From Alphaproteobacteria bacterium (GTDB lineage: Bacteria > Myxococcota_A > UBA796 > GCA-2862545), in assembly GCA_020632925.1 (NCBI GenBank), contig JACKER010000014.1, forward strand, positions 186,001-250,000: a DNA stretch of 64,000 nucleotides, given 5' to 3'. This document shows positions 27,532 to 35,201 of this stretch, piece by piece. Under the pieces are notes generated by a model. The model saw nothing but the letters and a program-made list of their open reading frames with translations, made no database searches and was not told the DNA's origin. Within the stretch, counting starts at the first letter, position 1, and every line of letters starts with the position of its first letter. Made by a program: the position numbers and the translations under genes.

Positions 27532-27815
27532 GGGGGCGGACGAACCGGCGGCCGGAATCGCCGAGGGCTTGCGCTTCGTTCGTCGCGTACAGGAGTACGC
27601 TTCCTCACTGCAGCGCGGCGCCCTCGACGATTCCGTCGCGCCGGCTCGCCGCCCCAACGCGTTGGATGTGTGCGAGCGTCCGCCGCGGGCGCCCGGGGTG
27701 AGGCGGTGTCCGGAGGGCGCGGCGTGCAGCGAGCCCCAGGCTCGCGCACTCCGGATTGGCTGCGGCTGCAGGCGGGTCATGACAAGGCGTCATGGCGAAT
27801 GGTTCGGCGGGGCGG
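27532..27815. other. Intergenic region after nrdJ
   Basis: 284 bp between the convergent nrdJ and the lower-GC gene. A short perfect hairpin (GCGTAC, AGGA loop, GTACGC, 27585-27600) is the only structure seen; it could be an RNA 3' end. Reading frames through here are not supported by start sites or domain content. Confidence 0.4.
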
Positions 27816-28640
27816 TCAGCCAGGACTCTGGCGAGGGTGACTGTCTTCCGCTTCGGCGACGGGCACGTCGAACGTGAACCCGTAGAATCCTGTGTCCCAG
27901 TGGACGTGGGGTTCGATGCTCACACCGCCGCGGGCCAGGAAGAAGAGGTGCGCGTAGCGCTCCTGGCCCGGACCATAATTCGCATGAGCGACTGCAAAGC
28001 GATCAGGACCCGCTGACGAGAACCAGTTGACGCGGGACCGATGTTCGTGTCGACGGCTCACGGTGTGTCGCGGATCGAGGAGCACATTGCAGGTCGGCGG
28101 TGTCGCGAGTGCTCCGTGGCGCCCCCGGACGGCGCCACCACGGGGTTGTTCGACGATGTTGTCTTCGCCACAAATCAGTAGCGCAACGTTGCATTCGCCA
28201 AGTTGGAAGCGACGGGCGCCGCCGGGACGAAGCTGGTCGACGAGGGTCCGCACCGCACTCGGGGTGGCCTCGAAACAACGCGCGAAACGCTGGTGAAAGG
28301 GACCCATCGGCCTTTCGCCCTTGCCCTTGACGAAGTACGCCGGGCGCCGATCACCGACCTTGCTGGTCCCTTTCTTCACCAACTCGAAGATACCTGCCAC
28401 CCCGGCCGCATTGAGTTGGGCCACGATGTCGGCGTCGTCCGGATTCCCAGACCCCGGCCACGGCTGCGTGTATCCGCTGAAGACCACCACGTCGCAACCT
28501 TCGGACGCCGCCCACGAGATTGCCCCACGAACAGCATCTGCGCGAGCCGGAGCAGTTGCGAGCGCCCAGGCGAAGTGATGTTCTGCGAGGGTTGTAGCTC
28601 TACCATCGAACCCCAGGCCAATGATGCCAAAGCGTGTCAT
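27816..28640 (-). CDS. Hypothetical protein, weakly nitrilase-like, lower GC
   Basis: 274 residues. GGAGG sits four bases before the ATG at 28640. Some segments recall carbon-nitrogen hydrolases: PAYFVKGKGERPMGPFH resembles the catalytic-Lys region and NVALLICGEDNIVEQ the nucleophile-Cys region, but the Glu expected near CDVVVFSGYTQP is missing. So an inactive or divergent member is possible, and the assignment is tentative. Base composition is lower than the flanks (about 63% GC in a sampled 60 bases versus about 70%), and codon choice differs, suggesting recent acquisition. A TGCCGtttCGGCA palindrome precedes it. Confidence 0.7.
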   Translation of the reverse strand: MTRFGIIGLGFDGRATTLAEHHFAWALATAPARADAVRGAISWAASEGCDVVVFSGYTQPWPGSGNPDDADIVAQLNAAGVAGIFELVKKGTSKVGDRRPAYFVKGKGERPMGPFHQRFARCFEATPSAVRTLVDQLRPGGARRFQLGECNVALLICGEDNIVEQPRGGAVRGRHGALATPPTCNVLLDPRHTVSRRHEHRSRVNWFSSAGPDRFAVAHANYGPGQERYAHLFFLARGGVSIEPHVHWDTGFYGFTFDVPVAEAEDSHPRQSPG

Positions 28641-28652
28641 GTTGCCTCCAAA

Positions 28653-28665
28653 TGCCGTTTCGGCA
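28653..28665. promoter_or_regulatory. Short palindrome upstream of the lower-GC gene
   Basis: TGCCG-TTT-CGGCA, 13 bases before the ATG at 28640 and just upstream of its GGAGG. It could be an operator or a 5'-leader hairpin. Confidence 0.3.
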
Positions 28666-28756
28666 CTTGTAGCACGTGTGAGCGCGCCCGCGGTGATCCC
28701 CGAAGGGCTGAGGTCGGTCAGCGTTCGGTGCCGAGCCCGTGCGGTGATCTTCGAGC

Positions 28757-29734
28757 TCAGGCAGCGACCGTGAGGACGGCGTTCCCCCGCTTGTGGCCCG
28801 TCTCCACCAGCCGGTGCGCCGCGGCGGCGTCGGCCATGGTGAACCGGGCGCCGATGACCGCCCGCAGCTCGCCGGCGTCCACGAGGTCGCGGACCAACGC
28901 GAGGTCGGCGGCCTTGTCGGCGGCGGGGCGGAGGCCGGTGAACGCGAGGACGGCACGGTGTGAGCCGAAGAGCCGCGTCCACAGGCTCCACCCGACCACG
29001 GACAGACCGAGCACCGGGCAGAGGTAGGTGCCGCCGGGCTCGAGGAGCGCGCGCGCGGCGGAGAAGCCCAGCGCACCGGCCACGTCGAAGATCACGTCCC
29101 ACGTGCGGCCCAGCGAGCCCAGCGGGGTGGTGGTGTAGTCGATGACGTGGTGGGCGCCGAGCTCGCGGAGGAGCGCCTGGTTGCGGGTGCTCGCGACCGC
29201 CGTGACCTCCGCGCCGAGGTGCCTGGCCAGCTGGACCGCGGCGACGCCGACCGCGCCCGAGGCGCCGTTGATCAGCACCCGCGTCCCCGGGCCGACGCGG
29301 CCGTGGTCACGGAGGAAGGGGAGGGCGGTGAGCGCACCCTCGACGATGGCTGCCGCCTCCTCGAAGCCCACGGATCCCGGCTTGGGGCCGATCGCGCCGT
29401 CCTCGGGGAGCACGACCAGCTCCGCGTGTGCGCCGAAGTCGTCGCCCGTCGCGGCAACGACGGCGTCGCCGACGCGCCAACGCTCCACACCCTCGCCCAC
29501 GGCCTCGATCTCGCCCGCGAGCTCCGTGCCCAGCACCTGCTTCTTCGGCGAGAGCAGGCCCTGCGCCAGGCGGATGGCGAGCAGCCGTCCCCGCCGGAAG
29601 GTCGTGTCGGCGGTGGAGACGGTCGCGGCCCGCACGCGGATGCGGACCTCTCCCGGACCGGGCGTGGGCGCCGCGAGGTCGGTGACCTCGAGCACGTCGG
29701 GGGATCCGTATCGGGTGTAGGTGATGGCCTTCAT
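28757..29734 (-). CDS. MDR-family quinone oxidoreductase/alcohol dehydrogenase-like
   Basis: 325 residues of the medium-chain dehydrogenase/reductase family. It starts MKAITYTRYGSPDVLEV, has GTELAGEIEAVGEGV and the Rossmann motif INGASGAVGVAAVQLA, and ends with AAAAHRLVETGHKRGNAVLTV. The structural and catalytic zinc cysteines of alcohol dehydrogenases are absent, so it is a zinc-free quinone oxidoreductase/NAD(P)H reductase type. AGGAGGG precedes the ATG at 29734. It is divergent from a TetR gene across two operators, so it is probably the regulated target, for instance against reactive carbonyls or quinones. Confidence 0.92.
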   Translation of the reverse strand: MKAITYTRYGSPDVLEVTDLAAPTPGPGEVRIRVRAATVSTADTTFRRGRLLAIRLAQGLLSPKKQVLGTELAGEIEAVGEGVERWRVGDAVVAATGDDFGAHAELVVLPEDGAIGPKPGSVGFEEAAAIVEGALTALPFLRDHGRVGPGTRVLINGASGAVGVAAVQLARHLGAEVTAVASTRNQALLRELGAHHVIDYTTTPLGSLGRTWDVIFDVAGALGFSAARALLEPGGTYLCPVLGLSVVGWSLWTRLFGSHRAVLAFTGLRPAADKAADLALVRDLVDAGELRAVIGARFTMADAAAAHRLVETGHKRGNAVLTVAA

Positions 29735-29751
29735 GCTGCCCTCCTGGTGTG

Positions 29752-29764
29752 CTTACGCTGTAAG
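29752..29764. promoter_or_regulatory. TetR operator O1
   Basis: CTTACGCTGTAAG is a perfect CTTAC-N3-GTAAG palindrome, 18 bp upstream of the oxidoreductase start. It is the exact reverse complement of O2, whose centre is 31 bp (three helical turns) away. Confidence 0.7.
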
Positions 29765-29778
29765 TCTCTCCACATGGT

Positions 29779-29784
29779 TATACT
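29779..29784 (+). promoter_or_regulatory. Candidate -10 element of the TetR gene
   Basis: TATACT lies between and partly over operator O2, so a bound repressor would block it. A matching -35 is not obvious. On the opposite strand TATAAC (29777-29782) could serve the oxidoreductase. Confidence 0.4.
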
Positions 29785-29795
29785 TACAGCGTAAG
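29783..29795. promoter_or_regulatory. TetR operator O2
   Basis: CTTACAGCGTAAG, a perfect CTTAC-N3-GTAAG palindrome and mirror copy of O1. It lies 28 bp before the TetR start codon. Confidence 0.7.
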
Positions 29796-29823
29796 TGTGT
29801 CCACTCGTCGATGGAGGATTCGC

Positions 29824-30483
29824 ATGTCCGCTCGCTCGAAGCGCCCACCCCTCGACCGCGATCGGGTGCTCGATGCGGCGCTGGCGCTGGCCGATGCCGA
29901 GGGCCTCGAGGCCCTGTCGATGCGCCGCGTGGGGAAGGCGGTCGGCGTGGAGGCGATGTCGCTCTACAACCACGTGGCGAACAAGGAGGAGCTCCTCGAC
30001 GGGCTCGTCGAGCGCTTCGTGTCCGAGGTCGAGCTGCCGCGGGCGGACGAGGGTTGGCGGGCGGGGATGTGGCGGCGCGCGGCGTCGGCGCGGGCGGCGT
30101 TCCGTCGCCATCCGTGGGCGCTCACGCTGCTGGAGTCGCGTCGCAACCCCGGACCCGCGACCCTGCGCTACCACGACGCCGTGCTCGGCTGCATGTTGCG
30201 GGACGGCTTCTCCATCGAGCTCGCCGGACACGCGTTCGCGCTCGTGGACGCCTTCGTCTTCGGCTTCGCCGTCCAGGAGGCCACGCTGCCGTTCGAGAAC
30301 GGGGCCGACCTCGAGGACGTGGCGGCCGACGTTCAGGCGGCGATGCCCGTGGACGACCTGCCGCACCTGGCCGCGATGATCGCGTACTCCCTGCGTCCGG
30401 GGTACGCGTTCGCCGCGGAGTTCGACTACGGCCTGACGCTGATCCTGGACGGGCTCGAGCAACGCCTGTCGAGGGCGGGATAG
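29824..30483 (+). CDS. TetR family regulator
   Basis: 219 residues from ATG 29824 (GGAGG at 29813-29817). The N-terminal helix-turn-helix is typical: RVLDAALALADAEGLEALSM, then RRVGKAVGVEAMSLYNHVANKEELLDGL. The C-terminal domain resembles the TetR_C_1 (tetracyclin-repressor-like) type, with GYAFAAEFDYGLTLILDGLE at the end. The two palindromes in the shared promoter suggest it represses itself and the divergent oxidoreductase. Ligand unknown. Confidence 0.93.
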   Translation: MSARSKRPPLDRDRVLDAALALADAEGLEALSMRRVGKAVGVEAMSLYNHVANKEELLDGLVERFVSEVELPRADEGWRAGMWRRAASARAAFRRHPWALTLLESRRNPGPATLRYHDAVLGCMLRDGFSIELAGHAFALVDAFVFGFAVQEATLPFENGADLEDVAADVQAAMPVDDLPHLAAMIAYSLRPGYAFAAEFDYGLTLILDGLEQRLSRAG

Positions 30484-30491
30484 GGGTGGGG

Positions 30492-30994
30492 ATGACCCTG
30501 TTCGCGACGGTCGTCGCCTGCCACTCGGCCCCGACGACCACGGACCCCACGGACACGACCCCCACGCACAGCACGCCTCTCCCCACCACCGAGACGGCGG
30601 GCGGATCGGGTGGCACCGGCACTCCGCGGAGGGCGTGGATCACAGCGCCCACACCGGAACACCCGGCACGACCCACTCGGGGCCCGTGGACCTCGCGTCG
30701 CTCCTGCCGGGCACCTGGCGACCGACCGCCGTGGACGGGACGCCGATCGCAGACGACCCTCGTCGATACTGGGTCTTCGAGACGAACGGGGACCTCGTCC
30801 GCGGTTGCGGCCGACCCGCGACGGGCACCTGGACCTTCGACGAGGTCGCTCCGAAGCCCGCTGTCGGACTGATCGAGGCCCAGTTCGGACCCGTGCCGAT
30901 CACCTGGTACGTGGTGACCCTGACCGCGACGGAGCTGGTCTACGTCGAGGGTGGGGACGTGTTCGAGCACGTCCGCGACGTCTGCCCCCCCTGA
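30492..30994 (+). pseudogene. Frameshifted lipoprotein gene
   Basis: The 5' part starts at ATG 30492 (GGGGTGGGG before it) and encodes a lipoprotein signal MTLFATVVAC followed by a Thr/Pro/Ser linker. The 3' part lies in another frame from about 30635 to 30994 and encodes HSAHTGTPGTTHSG, then a compact domain with LASLLPGTWRPTAVDGTPI, YWVFETNGDLVRGCGRP and GTWTFDEV. Either half alone looks odd, but joined they make an ordinary lipoprotein with a lipocalin/META-like small beta domain. The shift falls near 30600-30640. Real mutation or sequencing indel. Confidence 0.6.
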
Positions 30995-31024
30995 CGCTGC
31001 CACGCCGGAGCCGTACGCAGCCTG

Positions 31025-32794
31025 TCAGCGGCCGGGGACGACCATCCGCTCCGCGGGTGCGGGCGTGGCGGATTCGAGCGCCTTGTCGACCGCACCGACG
31101 AGATCGTGCTCGGACACCATCCCGATGAGCTTGCCGTCAGCGTCGACGACCGGGAGCACCTCGAGCGAGGTCTCGTAGAACAGGGCCATCACCTCGTGCG
31201 AGGTGGTGTCGGGCCGGACGGTGGGGACGGGGCGACAGAGGGCGCGGGCCGTCGCGTCGCCGCGGCGGGTGGGGTCGAGCATCGCCTGCTTGATGTCCTG
31301 GATGTCCACCAGGCCCAGCGGCCGACCCTCCTCCACCACCACCACCTCGTCCTCGCGGCGGTGCAGGAAGGTCGACGCGAGGTCGTCGAAGCTCGCGGTC
31401 GGCGCCACGCGCGCCCACCCGTCCGACACCATCACGTCGGCCACGCGCAGGTTCTGGACGGGGTTGGCGTCGGTCGTCGGCTCCACGAGCAGCCCACGGT
31501 CCACCAGGACCTGGACGTAGAGCGAGTACCGGTCGGCGGCGGCAGCGACCACCACGGCGAGCGCGATCGTGACCAGCAGCGGGAGCACGATGGCGTAGTT
31601 GCCGGTCATCTCGGCGATCATCAGCGCCATGGTCACCGGCGCGTGCGAGATCGCGGCCGCCACCGCCCCCATGCCGACGGCGGCGAGCACCCCGGGCTGG
31701 GGCACGAGGGAGGGCGCCACCATCGCGGTCACCTCGCCGACCAGCTGACCCGTGATGGCCCCGAGGAACAGGGTCGGCGCGAAGATGCCGCCGCCCGACT
31801 TCCCCCCGTAGGCCACGGCCGTCGCGATCAGCTTCGTCACCAGGATCAGGCCGAGCATCGCCGGGCCGAACACCACCACCCCGCCGACGATGCCCTCCAG
31901 CAGCGCGTACCCGTTGCCCATGACCTGGTGCAGGCCGACCATCGCGAGCAGCCCCACGAGCACGCCCGACAGCGTCGGACGGAGCCACGCGGGCATGGGG
32001 ACGGTCTCGTAGAGCTCGCCGGAGCGCCGCAGGAGCGAGCGCAGGAGCAGCGCCACCAGCCCGCACACCACGCCGAGCACCGGGTACACCAGGAGCTCCT
32101 TGGGACTGCCGAGCTTGAGCACCGGGAACGCGAGCGCCAGCCGCTCGCCCAGGAGCGACTGCCCGACGACGGTGCCGGTCACGCTCGCGACCACGGTGGG
32201 GGCGAACGCGTCGACCGCGAAGGTGCCGAGCAGCACCTCCAGCGCGAAGAACGCACCCCCGAGCGGGGAGTTGAAGCTGGCGGCGATGCCGGCCGCCGCC
32301 CCGGCCGCCACCAGCACGCGCGTCTGGCGGGGCTGGAGCTTCAGCCGGTGGCAGACCCAGGCCGCCACCGTCCCGCCGAGCATCACGATGGGCCCCTCAC
32401 GGCCGCTGCTCTGGCCGCCGCCGATCGCGAGCAGCCCCGCGATCGTCGACAGCGCGCCGTCCCGCGGGTCGAGGTCCACCTGCTCGCCGCGGACCGCCCC
32501 GATCACGTCGGGGATGCCCTTGGGCTTGTGGGAGCGCGTCAGCAGGATGCCCGCCACGCCGCACGCCAGGGCGGAGAGCACCGCACCCACGATGCCGCGG
32601 ACCGCGGGGACCCCGTGCAGGCTCGGCTCCTCGGTGCCGAGGATCAGCTTCCCCACGAGGTCCATCGAGACCTCGAACGCGACGGCGGACGCGCCGCCGA
32701 CGCTGCCCACGGCGACCGCCAGCAACAGCAGCCGGCTCCGTTCCCGATCCGGCAGCCGCGCGCTGACACGTTCGAGCCATGCGCCGACGTCCAC
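31025..32794 (-). CDS. CLC-family chloride channel/transporter with CBS pair
   Basis: 589 residues. The membrane CLC domain (about 20-440) has GREGP (131-135, gating Glu133) and GGKSGGGIFAP. At the first anion motif it reads KPKGIP (90-95) rather than GSGIP. In FNSPLGGAFFALEV the position equivalent to the internal proton glutamate of exchangers is Val187, the residue found in CLC channels, so passive anion flow is likelier than H+ exchange. Two CBS motifs follow (about 455-575), probable nucleotide-binding regulators. GTG start, weak ribosome site. Confidence 0.92.
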   Translation of the reverse strand: MDVGAWLERVSARLPDRERSRLLLLAVAVGSVGGASAVAFEVSMDLVGKLILGTEEPSLHGVPAVRGIVGAVLSALACGVAGILLTRSHKPKGIPDVIGAVRGEQVDLDPRDGALSTIAGLLAIGGGQSSGREGPIVMLGGTVAAWVCHRLKLQPRQTRVLVAAGAAAGIAASFNSPLGGAFFALEVLLGTFAVDAFAPTVVASVTGTVVGQSLLGERLALAFPVLKLGSPKELLVYPVLGVVCGLVALLLRSLLRRSGELYETVPMPAWLRPTLSGVLVGLLAMVGLHQVMGNGYALLEGIVGGVVVFGPAMLGLILVTKLIATAVAYGGKSGGGIFAPTLFLGAITGQLVGEVTAMVAPSLVPQPGVLAAVGMGAVAAAISHAPVTMALMIAEMTGNYAIVLPLLVTIALAVVVAAAADRYSLYVQVLVDRGLLVEPTTDANPVQNLRVADVMVSDGWARVAPTASFDDLASTFLHRREDEVVVVEEGRPLGLVDIQDIKQAMLDPTRRGDATARALCRPVPTVRPDTTSHEVMALFYETSLEVLPVVDADGKLIGMVSEHDLVGAVDKALESATPAPAERMVVPGR

Positions 32795-32835
32795 GGCCCG
32801 TGTCTACCCCTCCTCCTCCCCGATCGCCACCGCCG

Positions 32836-34065
32836 TCAGTTCCCGCGACACCCCATCGGGTCGGCACGCAGGAGACACGCGGACATCCAGGCGTGGCGCT
32901 GCTGGAGCCAGTCTTCGAGGAGATCCACCTCCGTCCGCAACGAGCCGCCCCGCGGTGGGTACTGCGTCCAGCGATCGAAGTCGCGTGCTGCCGCCTCGTC
33001 GATCTCCGCGGCCCAACCCTCGAGCAGGTACGTGGTGCCGACCGGGTCCAGCGCCGTGCGCAGCAGCACGTCCATCCGCGCGAAGTAGCGGTCGCGGAAG
33101 ACCGGATCGTCGAACAGGCCGCCGTAGAAGCCCTCGTCGAACATCGCGGTGGTGTCACGGGTCTCGTTCGTCGCGTCCCACCACGTGGGGTTCGCCGCGC
33201 GGCTGTCCGACGCGCACCCCATCGTGCGGTCGAAGTCCCACACCGGCCCGGCCACCAGCAGCCCTTCCCGGTCCTTGTGGAGGTACCCGGACAGGCGGAT
33301 CGCGTCCGGGTTCTTGGCCCAGACGTTGAGGATGTGGTGGTCGATGAACGCGTCGGTGTCGATGAGATCGTCGTAGTGGTGGCCGGTGACGGGGTGGGTG
33401 AAGCCCGGCGCCACCAGGGCCACCCCGAGCTCGTTCAGGTACGTCGAGAGCCAGGCAGCCTGCTCCGGCGCGACAACGTCCTCGGAGGGGTCGACGTAGA
33501 CGAAGGGCTGCTGGAACGACAGCCGTCCGCCAGCGTCCCCGGCGCGGAACCCCTGCTCGTCGGGGCCGGTGCGGTCCTCCTTGAACACCCAGCCGCCCGT
33601 GACGGCGGGCTCGGTCAGGTCCGTGGGCAGCATCCGCTCGACGTCGATGCGGTCGTTGGCGCGCTCCAGGTGCTCGGTCACCTCGTACAGGCCGACGTAG
33701 TCGTCCATGCCGACCCGCTCGCCGCGCTCGGCGACGAACACCTCGGCGAAGCGGGTCCGCGCGGCGTATCGGCCGATCGCGCGGCTCACCTGGTACACGA
33801 GGGTGGTGCGCATGCGGGCGCGGTCGAAGTCCAGAGGCGCGCCCAGCACCCAGTCGCCGTCCGCCGGCATCCCCAGCAGCGGCAGCTCCTCGTCGACGGG
33901 AGGGCCGGGGAGACGTCCGCTCTCGGGCGCCCAGGTCTCCAGCCGGTAGGGCTTCTTCGGATACCCGGCCGTGCTGGAGCCGCGGACCTTGAGCCCCGCC
34001 ATCGACCACTGGTCGGCCTCGCGTGGCCAGGTCACGCGTCCCGTGCCGTCGGGCTCGAAGACCAA
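32836..34065 (-). CDS. CotH kinase-domain protein, 3' segment after an in-frame stop
   Basis: 409 residues as an independent frame, but it continues in the same frame from the upstream lipoprotein segment beyond a TAG at 34087-34089. The CotH-type core is clear: GLKVRGSSTAGYPKKPYRLE, then DWVLGAPLDFDRARMRTTLVYQ, VGLYEVTEHLERANDRIDVERM, GGWVFKEDR, and VWDFDRTMGC, with the last Asp pair being catalytic-type residues. CotH is a kinase of spore-coat proteins; in Gram-negative secreted homologues the substrate is unknown. No ribosome site fits a start at 34065. Confidence 0.85.
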   Translation of the reverse strand: MVFEPDGTGRVTWPREADQWSMAGLKVRGSSTAGYPKKPYRLETWAPESGRLPGPPVDEELPLLGMPADGDWVLGAPLDFDRARMRTTLVYQVSRAIGRYAARTRFAEVFVAERGERVGMDDYVGLYEVTEHLERANDRIDVERMLPTDLTEPAVTGGWVFKEDRTGPDEQGFRAGDAGGRLSFQQPFVYVDPSEDVVAPEQAAWLSTYLNELGVALVAPGFTHPVTGHHYDDLIDTDAFIDHHILNVWAKNPDAIRLSGYLHKDREGLLVAGPVWDFDRTMGCASDSRAANPTWWDATNETRDTTAMFDEGFYGGLFDDPVFRDRYFARMDVLLRTALDPVGTTYLLEGWAAEIDEAAARDFDRWTQYPPRGGSLRTEVDLLEDWLQQRHAWMSACLLRADPMGCRGN

Positions 34066-34086
34066 CAGGGAGAACGGCGTGTATTC

Positions 34087-34584
34087 CTAGACCTTCGTGG
34101 TCGGCGCCGTGTCCACGGTCCACAGGACCAGCAGCGGCACGTTCGACGAGAAGGAGGACGCGTCGTTGTCCAGGAAGACCCAGATCCCGGTGACGCCCAC
34201 CTCGCCGAGGTCTCCGGCGGCCCACGCGCGCACGACCGTGTTCCCGTCGACGTGGATCGGACCGGTCGCCACCTGCGCGGTCGCGGGGTCCGGCCAGCTG
34301 CCGTCCAGCGTGTACCAGACGGTCGCAGTCGGGTCGTTGCTGCGCAGCTCGACGTCGATCGGCGCCGTGAGCACGCCGGGGCGCGGCCAGGTCTCGAGGA
34401 CCGGATCCGACGGAGGGGGTGTGCCGGTGTGCCCGGTCGGCGTCGGATCGGCGCTGTGGACGGGCGTGGTGACCCCCGTGTCGCCGGTCGGGGTGGACGG
34501 CGTCGCCCCCGTCTCGGTGGGGGTTCCGGGCGTGTCGTGCGTGGGGGGTGTGGTCTCGCGCGCACAAGCGAGGAAGAGCAGCAT
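34087..34584 (-). CDS. Lipoprotein 5' segment of the split CotH-type gene
   Basis: 165 residues. Lipoprotein signal MLLFLAC (Cys7), a Thr/Pro/Gly linker (about 8-60), then a chitobiase C-terminal/Fn3-like module, TAPIDVELRSNDPTATVWYT followed by LDGSWPDP, and a SSFSSNVPLLVLWTVDTAPT segment that normally leads into the CotH domain. It ends at TAG 34087-34089, after which the same frame reads EYTPFSLLVFEPDG and the CotH domain. This is best read as one ~580-residue protein interrupted by a nonsense codon. Confidence 0.8.
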   Translation of the reverse strand: MLLFLACARETTPPTHDTPGTPTETGATPSTPTGDTGVTTPVHSADPTPTGHTGTPPPSDPVLETWPRPGVLTAPIDVELRSNDPTATVWYTLDGSWPDPATAQVATGPIHVDGNTVVRAWAAGDLGEVGVTGIWVFLDNDASSFSSNVPLLVLWTVDTAPTTKV

Positions 34585-34586
34585 CC

Positions 34587-35201
34587 TCAGAGGCTACCCC
34601 GCGCCTCCGTCAGCCGCGCGACGACCGTGTCGGACGCCGCCTGCACGGCCCTCTCCACGTCGACGGCACCAGGCTCGAACAGCTCCTGCAGCGCGATCCC
34701 GATCACCAGGCTCACCAGCACCGCGCCCATCGCGTCGGGGTCCAGGTCGGGGGAGAACTCACCCGCCGCCTGTCCACGCCGCACCAGCTCGCTCGAGTAC
34801 TCGCGGTACCGCCGGTACAGCGACGCGTTGGTCTCGGACGCGTCCGCGTCGGTCTGGAGCCGGCCCCAGAAGGTCACGAGGACCGGCGCGGCGTCCCCGG
34901 CGAGCCAGCCCTTCACCATCTCGCGGACGACGGCGCGGGCGCGGTCGGCGAACGTCTGCTCGGCGACGATGGCGGGCAGCGCCACGCGATCGATGTCCTC
35001 CACGGCGTCGTGGAGCACGGCGGCGACGATCTCGTCCTTGTTGCGGAAGTGCCAGGTGATGACGCCGCGGGTGTACCCCAGCTCGCGCTCGAGGGCGGCG
35101 AAGGTCAGCGCGTCCAGGCCGTGCTGGGCGACGATCGAGCGCGCGGCCGCCACCACCTGCTGACGGCGCAGATCGCGGACCGTCGCGACCTCACGCGACA
35201 C
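34587..35201 (-). CDS. TetR family regulator (paired with RetSat-like enzyme)
   Basis: 204 residues. N-terminal HTH: RRQQVVAAARSIVAQHGLDA, then LTFAALERELGYTRGVITWHFRNKDEI. The ligand domain is generic TetR. GTG start with GGAGG five bases upstream, overlapping the end of the upstream oxidoreductase by 11 bp, so both are made from one message. The candidate operator upstream of that gene (36828-36843) suggests autoregulation. Confidence 0.92.
   Translation of the reverse strand: MSREVATVRDLRRQQVVAAARSIVAQHGLDALTFAALERELGYTRGVITWHFRNKDEIVAAVLHDAVEDIDRVALPAIVAEQTFADRARAVVREMVKGWLAGDAAPVLVTFWGRLQTDADASETNASLYRRYREYSSELVRRGQAAGEFSPDLDPDAMGAVLVSLVIGIALQELFEPGAVDVERAVQAASDTVVARLTEARGSL

Noticed and set aside
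27569..27877. Plus-strand reading frame after nrdJ
   Set aside because: No ribosome site and no recognisable domain; it runs into the opposite gene.
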